From Domibacillus iocasae (GTDB taxonomy: Bacteria; Bacillota; Bacilli; Bacillales; Domibacillaceae): DNA of 64,000 nucleotides. The position numbers and the translations under genes were made by a program. Below are positions 46,701-54,574 of this stretch, piece by piece. The DNA lies in NCBI RefSeq assembly GCF_001750285.1, contig NZ_MAMP01000021.1, forward strand, positions 248,001-312,000, in the 5' to 3' direction. The notes beneath the pieces are model-generated. The model did not search any database, was not told the DNA's origin, and worked only from the letters and a program-made list of their open reading frames with translations. Position 1 is the stretch's first letter. Every line of letters starts with the position of its first letter.

Positions 46701-46860
46701 CTCAAATGTAGTGAATGCAGATGGTGATTCTACTGTTCCAACAATCTCATCTAACGGTACAAGCACTGCAGCAGTAACAAACCTAGAATCAGGTGACACT
46801 GCAGTTGTAACACTAACTGTTGGTGGAGTATCTACTACAGTTAATGTACGTGAAAACTAA
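43774..46860 (+). CDS. S-layer protein with N-terminal SLH domains
   Basis: A 1028-residue exported surface protein. Signal peptide (1-30, TPAFA cleavage), three SLH domains (about 33-80, 88-145, 150-205) for anchoring to the pyruvylated wall polymer, then about 800 residues of repeated beta-sandwich modules of Ig-like character, each opening with stretches such as VASVTLGDLYNKNG or IEDQYGVVLTG. It is rich in Ala, Thr and Val, has no cysteine and very few Met after the SLH part, and uses A/T-ending codons as highly expressed Bacillus genes do. It is monocistronic, with a strong terminator. It is probably the main S-layer subunit. Confidence 0.93.
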   Translation: MAYQPKSYRKFVATAATATLVASAVTPAFAASADKFTDVNNTYNEAVSYLLDNNITNGITDSKFGTDLKITRGDAAVLIAKALKLDLSDAPESSFGDLNNRVKDAVNALYAKGIINGKSRTEFKPADNITRAEMAKVIALAYKLEAGETKNTFTDVNNTFDPYVDALLEAGVTFGITGELFGATQDITRGQFALFMFRAGKIEDGQKNLEVNGVAATTEAGKTTVTANVANAPAGAEATVEIFANGATAPAATKTVLVNDGKVSAEFDGLPSGAHTAKVTVEDKSASANFSIEAAEAAIKEVTATGVKQLQVAFEGAVENGTDAVFEVKKGNSTIGVVSASWNEAKTAATLEINAKLTEGTYTVNVKGLGEVALTGSVEVKNEAVAEIKFLSENLVFTNASADTATVGYQLLNQYGEDVTANVALASNVDFTTSRGTDSASNGKLTISGLGALKAGDKVVVTAIDQQAAVTANATLTLVDEAKVASVTLGDLYNKNGKELSEDTADEDFYILFTAVDQYGEAVTDAAEAIDETTVLTSNTGIVAVGAPEIEELTINNKKQLAIKLNPAALKGSAVVSAIANATGAAVSKAVTVEEGVKVDTITLGTPSGTLTGNSTVKIPVAAVTNKGLEVTKLADFAGVTASASQNNVSTAAPVFTEEDGQFFLEVNTASVASGVQNLVVIVQSETNQVASKSYQVQANAKATALVGLKTDVASSIYDGETLTISESDFIVEDQYGNRIEDTSTYGVTAVSADANKINVTDATTNDSDAITLQATADSAIVTFTLTDNAGTAVSPASTFDKRFTTVQNSDFTSYKVANFGTLYATATSDTAYGKDVKVYGVTAAGTEVLLPAGQYQIVEENNVIISSGKVFGETGVVDTDANTAAPETANASYQVVINATGQTLTASGQISAVAPKAAKVEVRQGGLVDGKLLSTVESTNNTFNKADFTSPDSLYIEDQYGVVLTGVDANVRLTFSNVVNADGDSTVPTISSNGTSTAAVTNLESGDTAVVTLTVGGVSTTVNVREN

Positions 46861-46875
46861 TAAAACTTATTTTTC

Positions 46876-46904
46876 CTCCGGGCTCCCCAGCCCGGAGTTT
46901 TTTA
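46876..46904 (+). terminator. Terminator after the S-layer gene
   Basis: CTCCGGGCT 46876-46884 pairs with AGCCCGGAG 46889-46897, loop CCCC, followed by a T-run. Confidence 0.95.
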
Positions 46905-46968
46905 TTTTCATATTTAAATAAATAAATAGTTTCCACAATATTATCATGACTTTTGAAATAGGGATGTT

Positions 46969-46974
46969 TATAAT
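46969..46974 (+). promoter_or_regulatory. Candidate -10 of the glycan cluster
   Basis: A TATAAT 17 bases before the TPR gene start, with only a weak -35. It is the first promoter-like site after the S-layer terminator. Confidence 0.35.
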
Positions 46975-46991
46975 AGAAGAGTGTTTATTTT

Positions 46992-47504
46992 ATGGGTAAG
47001 GCAGGTCGTTTTATGTCGAATATAACAGATGGAACCATTAGATGGGTGATAGCTGGATTTCTTTTTGTCATTTTAATCGGATTGATTTACACGTATACAG
47101 CAGCAAAAAGCCAAGACGAGGTGTATCTTCAGAATTACAGTAAGTATGAAAAAGCAGTGGAACTGTTTGAAGCGCAGCAGTTCGATCAGGCACTTCCTCT
47201 TTTTGAGGAGTTGGAAAAGGAACAGCCACGTTCTGCAGTCATTAAAAATTATTTGGGTATTGCTTATGTGAATACAGGTAATGTGGATGCAGCCATAACG
47301 AAGTACCAGAATGTGCTCGATTTGAACCCATATAAAGTCGAGGATGCGCAGTTTATGATTCAATTTGGCGAGATTTTGTTGTTTGCTGATCAGAAAGATG
47401 ACGCGAAGAAAGTCTTGGAAAAGTGCTTAACGCTGGTGCCACCTGCGGAAATGCCGGATTATCATGAAAAAGTAAATCAACTTCTGGCGCAGACCCAGTC
47501 GTAA
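46992..47504 (+). CDS. Membrane-anchored TPR-repeat protein
   Basis: A 170-residue protein with one membrane helix (about 17-37) and two to three tetratricopeptide repeats (about 48-160; ALPLFEELEKEQPRSAVIKNYLGIAYVNTGNVDAAITKYQNVL). TPR proteins act as docking platforms; next to a Wzy-type ligase and a Wzz protein it may organise the glycan polymerase or ligase complex. A second possible start is ATG 47013. It is followed after 17 bases by the ligase gene. Confidence 0.8.
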   Translation: MGKAGRFMSNITDGTIRWVIAGFLFVILIGLIYTYTAAKSQDEVYLQNYSKYEKAVELFEAQQFDQALPLFEELEKEQPRSAVIKNYLGIAYVNTGNVDAAITKYQNVLDLNPYKVEDAQFMIQFGEILLFADQKDDAKKVLEKCLTLVPPAEMPDYHEKVNQLLAQTQS

Positions 47505-47521
47505 GAAAGGAACTTTAAAAG

Positions 47522-49054
47522 ATGGAAGGAACGTTTTATCAAAAGAAAGAAGTGTATCGAGAGCGGGAAGAAGACCTAGAGGGTATAAAAAAAGTGGACC
47601 GCTGGATCTTTTATTTGCTTCTTGGCGTGATCGGCTTTGTTCCTTTGCTTGTAGGAGGGCATATGGCAGAAGTTATTAGCCCACATATTACAGATATATC
47701 GAGCATATCGACTGCATCTAAAGGGGACTTATTTACATTTTATAAGTTTGTTATTATGCTCATTTTAACGATTTTAGCGGTTGCTTTCTTTTTGTACAAA
47801 TTGTTTTTTCTGGATTACCGTTTTCCAAAGAAAGCGCCTCTTATTATTTTCGGAGGCTTCCTTTTTGTAATTGTTCTTTCAGCGGCATTAGCCCCATACA
47901 AGACATTGGCTCTTTTCGGCCAATACAACCGGACAGACGGAACGCTTTCATACATATGTTACATAACGCTAATGTTTATCGCGATGCATATTAATTATCC
48001 CAAAAAAGCGGTTCAATTCATCCTTTTCAGCTTGTATCCATTCGTGATGATAAATGTTGTGCTCATGACAATGAATTTTACAGGACATGATGCGATGAAT
48101 TATGAACCGGTACAAAAATGGATGTCGCTTACTTTGCCGGAAGGTGCTAACCTTGGCGAAGGATCCATTCTTCTCGGTACGCTCAACCAGTGGAACTATA
48201 TGAGCGGAATGTTTGCAGTGATGACAGTGTTATTTCTTGCTGCATCTATGGCAGAAAAACATCTAGTGAACAAGATTCTTCATTTTGTTATGGCACTTTT
48301 GTCGATTTCAACGATGCTCATGTCTGTTTCGACGAGCGGATTTTTAACCGTCTGCCTGCTTAGTTCATTTCTCATTCTTTTTGCTTGGAAGCTTCCGAAC
48401 AGGAAAAAAGCGTTCATAACGCTTGCTGCTTTTTATATGTTATCAATCCCTGTTCTGCACGTTTTATCCGAAAAAAACCCGCGTGTATGGAATGATTCGA
48501 TCGGCTTTTTCATTTCGACAAATCCCTACGTACCGGAAGTGACAGCGAACGCTGCCAGCTCGACTGTTTTTGCGGCAGACAACAATTTCCAACTTCCTGA
48601 ATTACCGGAATCGAGCGTTGCGGCTGGATCGGGGAGGACTTATATTTGGGGGAAAACACTTGAATTGGTAAAAGAACGCCCATTATTTGGTTATGGGCTG
48701 GATACGCTTGTGTACCATTTTCCGCACAATGATATTGAAGCCAGAAGCGGATTAAGGTCAGAAACAATCATTGTCGATAAACCGCACAGCATGTACATGG
48801 GAATGCTTTATGGAACAGGTATTATAGGCTTTGTAAGTTTTCTGCTGCTAATAGGGGCGATTACATGGAAATGGCTTGTAGCGTTTGTGAAGAATAAACA
48901 AGTTTCTACAGTCTATGTGTTTGGCCTTGCCTGGATCGCTTTTGTAGTACAGGCATTATTTAACGATACGCTGCCTGGAACAGCCGGTCCAATGTTTGCG
49001 ATCGCTGGAATAGCTATCGCATTGTTAGATAAAGAAACGCTGAGGGAGAAGTGA
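47522..49054 (+). CDS. O-antigen ligase / Wzy-type polymerase family protein
   Basis: A 510-residue protein with about 10-12 membrane helices and a large outside loop (about 320-430) containing GSGRTYIWGKTLELVKERPLFGYGLDTL and KPHSMYMGMLYGTGIIGF, the hallmark of the Wzy_C/WaaL superfamily. These enzymes join or polymerise lipid-linked glycans on the outer face. In some Bacillaceae such a protein is the S-layer oligosaccharyl transferase; its place right after the S-layer gene makes that possible. A second family member lies at 57115. Confidence 0.85.
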   Translation: MEGTFYQKKEVYREREEDLEGIKKVDRWIFYLLLGVIGFVPLLVGGHMAEVISPHITDISSISTASKGDLFTFYKFVIMLILTILAVAFFLYKLFFLDYRFPKKAPLIIFGGFLFVIVLSAALAPYKTLALFGQYNRTDGTLSYICYITLMFIAMHINYPKKAVQFILFSLYPFVMINVVLMTMNFTGHDAMNYEPVQKWMSLTLPEGANLGEGSILLGTLNQWNYMSGMFAVMTVLFLAASMAEKHLVNKILHFVMALLSISTMLMSVSTSGFLTVCLLSSFLILFAWKLPNRKKAFITLAAFYMLSIPVLHVLSEKNPRVWNDSIGFFISTNPYVPEVTANAASSTVFAADNNFQLPELPESSVAAGSGRTYIWGKTLELVKERPLFGYGLDTLVYHFPHNDIEARSGLRSETIIVDKPHSMYMGMLYGTGIIGFVSFLLLIGAITWKWLVAFVKNKQVSTVYVFGLAWIAFVVQALFNDTLPGTAGPMFAIAGIAIALLDKETLREK

Positions 49055-49055
49055 G

Positions 49056-50000
49056 ATGGAAGAGACCATTGAGTTGCGAGAATTAATTGATATTGTTTTA
49101 AAAGGAAAATGGATTATCATTATATGCATCATTACAGCTGTACTTTTGTCAGCGACTGTCAGTTTTTTTGTTATGAATCCAGCCTATGAATCAAAAGCAA
49201 CTGTCTCTATTAATAATGGTCTAGTGGCAGGAGCTGCACCACAGCCAACTGATTTTTATTTTAATGAGGTTATTACACCAGCTGCTTATATAGAAAGAAT
49301 CAAGTCTGCTCAAATTATTGAACAGGCCATTCAAAAAAGTGGCTTGGAGCAGTATACAGTTACTGGTGTCCAGGGGAATATAGCAGTAGAAAACACAGCG
49401 AATACAAACCTTGTAAACGTGACGATGAAAGCTGGATCTCCCGCAGATGCGAAAGCTCTTTTGGATGCAGTGCTCGTCACGATGCAAGATTCATTGCTTA
49501 CTGAGATCCAAGGACGCATCCAAGAAGATATTAAATATTATGCAGCTCAAAGTGAAGCAGAAAAACAGAATCTCGAAGTATTGCTAAAGCAATACCGTCA
49601 GCAGGCAGAAGTATTGAACCTGCCAAAATCATTGCTCCTAGATGCCGTTATTTCCTATAACAACCAGTATATTTTGAACTTTGACCAAGACCGTTTAAGT
49701 GAAATGACGGACATTTCCGAACAAGATCTGATCGGGTTAAATGAAGTGAGCAACGAAGTGAAAACGACCGCTTCTGTGTATCGGGATTATTCAAATAAAG
49801 AACGTCAGTTAAGTGCATTTTCAGAAGTGTTTCGCGTTGACAATAAGCTGCTGACCATTTCCGGGCCGGTTGAAAATGAAGGCCCTATATCACCACAGCC
49901 ACTTTTAAACATAGCTATAGCGCTTGTGATTGGTTTAATTGCTGGAACAGGTATCGTGTTTTTTCGACATTATTGGAAAAATTCCGGGCAACAACGTTAA
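49056..50000 (+). CDS. Wzz/YveK-type chain-length regulator
   Basis: A 314-residue protein with membrane helices at about 18-40 and 280-302 enclosing a long extracytoplasmic, partly coiled-coil region (about 160-230), the Wzz layout. The N-terminal IELRELIDIVLKGKWIIII signature is typical. Such proteins set polysaccharide chain length, usually with a partner tyrosine kinase (EpsB type), which is missing here. The ATG is two bases after the ligase stop, so the three genes form an operon. Confidence 0.88.
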   Translation: MEETIELRELIDIVLKGKWIIIICIITAVLLSATVSFFVMNPAYESKATVSINNGLVAGAAPQPTDFYFNEVITPAAYIERIKSAQIIEQAIQKSGLEQYTVTGVQGNIAVENTANTNLVNVTMKAGSPADAKALLDAVLVTMQDSLLTEIQGRIQEDIKYYAAQSEAEKQNLEVLLKQYRQQAEVLNLPKSLLLDAVISYNNQYILNFDQDRLSEMTDISEQDLIGLNEVSNEVKTTASVYRDYSNKERQLSAFSEVFRVDNKLLTISGPVENEGPISPQPLLNIAIALVIGLIAGTGIVFFRHYWKNSGQQR

Positions 50001-50025
50001 AAAGAGCCATTGCGGCTCTTTTTTT
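49999..50025 (+). terminator. Terminator after the Wzz gene
   Basis: AAAAAGAGCC 49999-50008 pairs with GGCTCTTTTT 50014-50023 plus further T. It starts inside the Wzz stop region and is the first barrier before epsC, which an antitermination RNA downstream would not relieve. Confidence 0.88.
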
Positions 50026-50082
50026 GTGACAAAATAACCGGTTTATTTTTAAGTTTCCCTAATTTTATGTATGATTTAATGA

Positions 50083-50088
50083 TATAAT
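50083..50088 (+). promoter_or_regulatory. Candidate -10 before the EAR-like RNA
   Basis: A TATAAT about 25 bases upstream of the structured RNA; the -35 region is poor. Confidence 0.35.
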
Positions 50089-50111
50089 GTAGAAAAAAGT
50101 CATTTTTTTGG

Positions 50112-50228
50112 TAATGTCTCCTTTACCAGTATCAATGGGGACACTCGGCTGCGCGGTGGTGTTCTGAGAGACAGAATGCTTAGACGCTTGTCGTCAAGCG
50201 CGGGGTGTGAGGATGGGTTAAATGCCCA
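50112..50228 (+). ncRNA. EAR-like (eps-associated) antitermination RNA
   Basis: A GC-rich structured leader between the Wzz and epsC-like genes, the same place as the EAR element of B. subtilis and relatives, which lets RNA polymerase read through distant terminators of the eps operon. Stems seen: TGTCTCC 50115-50121 with GGGGACA 50137-50143; TTCTG 50162-50166 with CAGAA 50172-50176; CGCTTG 50185-50190 with CAAGCG 50195-50200; TGGG 50214-50217 with CCCA 50225-50228. Assignment rests on location and fold; sequence-model confirmation was not possible here. Terminators inside the cluster (50255, 60668) would be its targets. Confidence 0.62.
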
Positions 50229-50254
50229 AATTTATTGTTTTTTTAAAATAAAGA

Positions 50255-50306
50255 AAAACAGCTAATAAAAGCACATTCACCGTAGTGTGTTTCTATTAGC
50301 TGTTTT
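50255..50306 (+). terminator. Hairpin between EAR-like RNA and epsC
   Basis: AAAACAGCTAATA 50255-50267 pairs with TATTAGCTGTTTT 50294-50306, with inner CACA 50272-50275 and TGTG 50286-50289. The tail is TTTTGCG, a weak T-run. As the first hairpin after the EAR-like RNA it is a plausible regulated terminator. Confidence 0.6.
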
Positions 50307-50349
50307 GCGTTTCACACCCAAGACTATCAAACGAAAGAGGTGCAGCCTA

Positions 50350-52179
50350 TTGGCTTATCCGGGAAGAATGTCCTTTTTAATTGGACTTGATTCGGCCATT
50401 GTTTTGTTTTCCATATACATCGGCTATTTTATCTTACATCCATATATGAACATTTACAGCCCGAGCACGCTGTTTATTAGTTCCTTAACACTGCTTGCCA
50501 GCCACCATTTGTTTGCGGCCCTTTACCGGCTTTATCATAAAGCGTGGGAGTATGCGAGTGTGCGGGAACTGATTGCCATCGTCAAAGCAGTCTCGTTTTC
50601 TATTGCCGCCACGGCTATTGTGCAAATGGCCGCGTTCCAGGACATTTATTTCCGCGTCTTAATGATTACCTGGATGCTGCACGTCATTTTAATCGGCGGC
50701 TCGCGCTTTTCATGGCGCATGTACCGTGACCGCTACATAAAAAAGGCGAACGATCAGCGCAAACGAACGATGATCGTCGGCGCAGGGGCAGGCGGCTCTA
50801 CCGTCGTTCGCCAATTGCTGTCAAACGAATCCGAATTTAAGCCGGTTTTATTTGTTGATGACGACTTACATAAACTGCGCCTGCAAATTCACGGCATCAC
50901 CGTACTCGGAACAACACGCAATATTCCATACCTGGTTGATGAACACGCTATCGACAACATTATTATCGCCATTCCGTCACTGAAGCGCCAGCAAATCAAG
51001 CACATTTACGAACAATGCGCCAAAACAGCCGCAAAAGTGCAGATTATGCCGCTCATTGAAGACGTCATGACTGGCAAGCTGTCCGTCAGCCAGCTGCGCG
51101 ACGTCGCCGTCGAAGACCTGCTTGGCCGCGAGCCAATTGAACTCGACATCGAATCGATTGCCGAAACCGTCACAGGCAAAACCGTTCTTGTTACCGGCGC
51201 CGGCGGCTCGATCGGCTCGGAAATCTGCCGGCAGATCAGCATCTTCCAGCCGGAAAAAATTGTCCTCGTCGGTCACGGTGAAAACAGCATTTACCAGATT
51301 GATATGGAAATGCGCAAAAGTCATAAAGATATGATTGAAATTGTTCCGGTTATCGCCGATGTGCAGGACCGTGAGCGCATGTTTGAAGTACTTGCCGAAC
51401 ATCAGCCGGATATTGTGTACCATACCGCTGCGCACAAGCACGTGCCGTTAATGGAATACAACCCGAAAGAAGCGGTCAAAAACAACATCTTCGGCACAAA
51501 AAACACCGCCGAAGCATCCGCCGCAGCAGGGGTCAAACGGTTCGTACTTGTCTCAACTGACAAAGCGGTCAACCCGACGAATGTGATGGGTGCGACCAAA
51601 CGAGTGGCAGAAATGGTCATCCAGCAGCTCGATCGGGAATCCGACACGACCTTTACCGCCGTCCGGTTCGGAAATGTCCTTGGTTCACGCGGCTCGGTTA
51701 TTCCGCTGTTTAAAAAGCAGCTCGCAGAAGGCGGTCCCTTAACTGTCACACACAAAGACATGACCCGCTATTTTATGACGATTCCAGAAGCATCCCGGCT
51801 TGTCATCCAGTCCAGCGCACTCGCACACGGAGGCGAACTGTTTGTACTTGATATGGGTGAACCCGTTAAAATTGTCGATCTTGCCCGTAACTTAATTAAG
51901 CTTTCAGGATACACAGAGGACGAAATTGGCATTCACTTCACTGGGTTACGGCCAGGGGAGAAAATGTATGAAGAGCTGCTGAACGAAAATGAAGTTCATC
52001 CGGAACAGGTGTTTCCGAAAATTCATATTGGGAAAGCTGGAGTTGTGGAGGGAGAAATTCTTTGGCGTTTTGTTGGGTGTCTAAAAGAAAAAGACAGTAA
52101 AACATTAAGAGATCAGTTGATTGAAATCGCAAATACGAAAGATAATTTAAAACAAGTAATGAAACAAGCAGTTATATAA
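50350..52179 (+). CDS. epsC: UDP-sugar 4,6-dehydratase of the CapD/EpsC family
   Basis: A 609-residue protein: four membrane helices (about 10-115), a first NAD-type fold (GAGAGGSTVVRQLL, about 140-260) and a C-terminal short-chain dehydrogenase domain (about 275-570) with VLVTGAGGSIGSEICRQI. The catalytic triad in this family uses an SMK/SYK-type variant, seen here around STDKAVNPTNVMGATKR. It converts UDP-GlcNAc to the 4-keto-6-deoxy sugar, the first step to UDP-bacillosamine. Start is TTG at 50350, seven bases after AAAGAGGTG; an upstream GTG at 50287 lies in the hairpin. Confidence 0.9.
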   Translation: MAYPGRMSFLIGLDSAIVLFSIYIGYFILHPYMNIYSPSTLFISSLTLLASHHLFAALYRLYHKAWEYASVRELIAIVKAVSFSIAATAIVQMAAFQDIYFRVLMITWMLHVILIGGSRFSWRMYRDRYIKKANDQRKRTMIVGAGAGGSTVVRQLLSNESEFKPVLFVDDDLHKLRLQIHGITVLGTTRNIPYLVDEHAIDNIIIAIPSLKRQQIKHIYEQCAKTAAKVQIMPLIEDVMTGKLSVSQLRDVAVEDLLGREPIELDIESIAETVTGKTVLVTGAGGSIGSEICRQISIFQPEKIVLVGHGENSIYQIDMEMRKSHKDMIEIVPVIADVQDRERMFEVLAEHQPDIVYHTAAHKHVPLMEYNPKEAVKNNIFGTKNTAEASAAAGVKRFVLVSTDKAVNPTNVMGATKRVAEMVIQQLDRESDTTFTAVRFGNVLGSRGSVIPLFKKQLAEGGPLTVTHKDMTRYFMTIPEASRLVIQSSALAHGGELFVLDMGEPVKIVDLARNLIKLSGYTEDEIGIHFTGLRPGEKMYEELLNENEVHPEQVFPKIHIGKAGVVEGEILWRFVGCLKEKDSKTLRDQLIEIANTKDNLKQVMKQAVI

Positions 52180-52201
52180 ATAGGAAAGAAGGAATCATAA
52201 A

Positions 52202-53230
52202 TTGAATTTTGCCATCGTCGGATGCGGCTTCATTGCCAAAAAGCACGCAACAGCCATTCAAAATATTGAAGGAGCAAAACTTGTCGCTGTATGCGATAAA
52301 GTAGAGGTGGCTATGCAGCCTTATACAGAAGAATATGGAGCGAAACTATACACTGAATTATCGGATATGCTGCAAGATCCATCAATCGATATTGTCTGTA
52401 TTTGCACACCGAGCGGCCTTCATGCACCGCTTGCAGAACAAGTCGCAGCCGCTGGAAAACATATCGTGCTTGAAAAACCAATTGCTATGACAATCGAAGA
52501 AACGAATCGGATTATTGAAGCTGCAAACGCGAATAACATTAAATTAGCAGTCGTCCACCCGAACCGTTTCCGTCCAGTTGTACAAGAATTGCGTAAAATT
52601 CTGGACAGCGGCAAACTCGGCAAAATCAGTCACGCGAATTGTATCGTAAACTGGAATCGAAATCAGGAATACTATGACCAGGCTCCTTGGCGAGGGACGA
52701 AGCAGCACGACGGCGGCGTTCTCATGAATCAAGCGATTCACAATCTCGATCTCCTTCTTTGGTTCATGGGTGATGCACAAGAAGTCTTCAGCATGGAAGC
52801 GACCCGCCTACGTAATATTGAAGCAGAAGATGTTTCAACTGGCATAGTACGTTTTAAATCAGGCGCCTTAGCTAATGTACAAGCTTCAACAACTGTTTAT
52901 TCGAAAAACTATGAAGAATCCATGACGATTTTTGGTGAAAAAGGAACTGTTAAAATAGGTGGTGCAAATGCCCTTTATTTTGAACACCTTCAAATAAAAG
53001 GCATGGATGAGGGCGAAGCAGCATCGTTAAAAGAAAAAGTAAAAGCAGAACCATGGGGGACACCGGGACATGAGCGGATTATTGCTGATATGATCGAAGC
53101 GGTTAAAGAAGAACGCACGCCGGCTGTTACAGGAGAAGACGGAAAAAAAGCTCTCGAACTTGTTCTTGCTTTTTATGAGTCCGCCGCATCAAACAAACTG
53201 ATTCAGTTAGATAAAGGAGCAACAGTATAA
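52202..53230 (+). CDS. wbpB: UDP-GlcNAcA 3-dehydrogenase (WbpB/WlbA family)
   Basis: A 342-residue Gfo/Idh/MocA oxidoreductase. Rossmann motif VGCGFIAKKHATAI, EKPIAMT catalytic-lysine motif and the WlbA-type region NWNRNQEYYDQAPWRGTKQHDGGVLMNQAIHNLDLL are present. The enzyme oxidises C3 of UDP-N-acetylglucosaminuronic acid, working as a pair with the aminotransferase WbpE (59546). Start is TTG at 52202. The stop overlaps the wbpA start (one-base overlap), so substrate maker and user are co-translated. Confidence 0.9.
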   Translation: MNFAIVGCGFIAKKHATAIQNIEGAKLVAVCDKVEVAMQPYTEEYGAKLYTELSDMLQDPSIDIVCICTPSGLHAPLAEQVAAAGKHIVLEKPIAMTIEETNRIIEAANANNIKLAVVHPNRFRPVVQELRKILDSGKLGKISHANCIVNWNRNQEYYDQAPWRGTKQHDGGVLMNQAIHNLDLLLWFMGDAQEVFSMEATRLRNIEAEDVSTGIVRFKSGALANVQASTTVYSKNYEESMTIFGEKGTVKIGGANALYFEHLQIKGMDEGEAASLKEKVKAEPWGTPGHERIIADMIEAVKEERTPAVTGEDGKKALELVLAFYESAASNKLIQLDKGATV

Positions 53231-54555
53231 TGGAAGAAATTACATTAAATAGTTTAGCCGAAGAACTTATTCAAAAGCTTGAAACAAAATCAGCGACAAT
53301 TGGTGTCGTTGGTCTTGGTTACGTTGGATTGCCGCTTGCTGTTGAAAAAGCGAAAGCCGGCTACAACGTTATCGGCTTTGATGTACAGGAAGAAAAGGTA
53401 TATAAAGTAAATAACGGTGTGAACTATATTGGAGATGTGATTCCAGCAGATCTTGAGGAGCTCGTTAAAAGCGGGAAGTTAAAAGCAACATCTGACTATT
53501 CTTTTATTCAACACGTTGATGCACTTGCTATCTGTGTACCAACACCGCTAGATATTTATAAGCAGCCGAACATGAAATACGTTGAAAGCTCAGCGAAAGC
53601 TATCGCCGAAAACTTTACAAAAGGGACATTGGTAGTCTTAGAAAGCACAACATACCCTGGAACGACAGAAGAACTCATTAAGCCTGTCCTTGAAGCAACG
53701 GGGCTTGTTTGTGGTGAAGACTTCTTCCTTGCTTACTCACCGGAACGCGTCGATCCAGGTAACAAAGATTTTAATACAAAGAACACGCCAAAAGTGGTCG
53801 GCGGTATGACGCCATCATGTACAAAAGTAGCCGCAACCATGTATCGCTCTGTGCTAGAAGGAGACGTACACGAAGTATCCAGCCCGGCCGTAGCGGAAAT
53901 GGAAAAACTACTTGAAAACACATTTCGGAATATCAATATTGCGTTAGCTAATGAGATGGCGATTCTATGTAAAAAAATGGGGATTGACGTATGGGAAGTA
54001 ATCGATGCAGCCGCCACTAAACCATATGGATTTATGCCATTTTATCCAGGCCCGGGGCTGGGTGGTCATTGTATTCCGATTGATCCGTGGTACTTAACGT
54101 GGAAAGCACGGGAATACAACTATCATACAAAACTGATCGAAACAGCTGGTGAAATTAACGACAGTATGCCTGATTTTGTTGTGCAGCGCTGTATGGAGAT
54201 TTTGAATGAGAAGGGTAAAGCATTAAAAGGAGCTAATATCCTTGTCCTGGGCGTAGCCTACAAAAAAGACATCGACGACTACCGAGAATCTCCTGTATTA
54301 CCGATTCTGGATAAACTTACACAATTTGGAGCGGATTGGGCGGTCGTTGATCCGCATGTGGAAGAATTTAAATTGAGTGGTCAAATGCATAAAACAAAAA
54401 ACTTAGATCGAGAGATTCTTGAACAGGCGGATTTAACTGTACTCGCAACGAATCACAGTGGATATGATTATAATATTATTGGTGCATTTGCTAAAGCGAT
54501 ACTAGATACAAGAAACAGTAAAGAATTAGATGGTGAAAATTATTTTAAATTATAG
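53230..54555 (+). CDS. wbpA: UDP-N-acetylglucosamine 6-dehydrogenase (WbpA family)
   Basis: A 441-residue enzyme oxidising UDP-GlcNAc to UDP-GlcNAcA. Rossmann motif GVVGLGYVGLPLAVEKAKAGY, YSPERVDPGN, and catalytic Cys281 in GLGGHCIPIDPWYL are those of WbpA/WbpO rather than WecC. It is distinct from the wecC at 38559 (different C-terminal motif set), so the window encodes two hexuronic acid pathways. It forms the wbpB-wbpA pair and feeds WbpE and WbpD at 59546 and 60714. Confidence 0.92.
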   Translation: MEEITLNSLAEELIQKLETKSATIGVVGLGYVGLPLAVEKAKAGYNVIGFDVQEEKVYKVNNGVNYIGDVIPADLEELVKSGKLKATSDYSFIQHVDALAICVPTPLDIYKQPNMKYVESSAKAIAENFTKGTLVVLESTTYPGTTEELIKPVLEATGLVCGEDFFLAYSPERVDPGNKDFNTKNTPKVVGGMTPSCTKVAATMYRSVLEGDVHEVSSPAVAEMEKLLENTFRNINIALANEMAILCKKMGIDVWEVIDAAATKPYGFMPFYPGPGLGGHCIPIDPWYLTWKAREYNYHTKLIETAGEINDSMPDFVVQRCMEILNEKGKALKGANILVLGVAYKKDIDDYRESPVLPILDKLTQFGADWAVVDPHVEEFKLSGQMHKTKNLDREILEQADLTVLATNHSGYDYNIIGAFAKAILDTRNSKELDGENYFKL

Positions 54556-54574
54556 TTTGTAGAAGAGGATTTTC

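Noticed and set aside
50287-50349. Longer epsC start at GTG 50287
   Set aside because: It lies inside the terminator-like hairpin without ribosome-binding site; TTG 50350 has AAAGAGGTG at the right distance.
50977-51441. 154-codon minus-strand frame within epsC
   Set aside because: Shadow of the epsC coding frame; composition follows the complementary codons.
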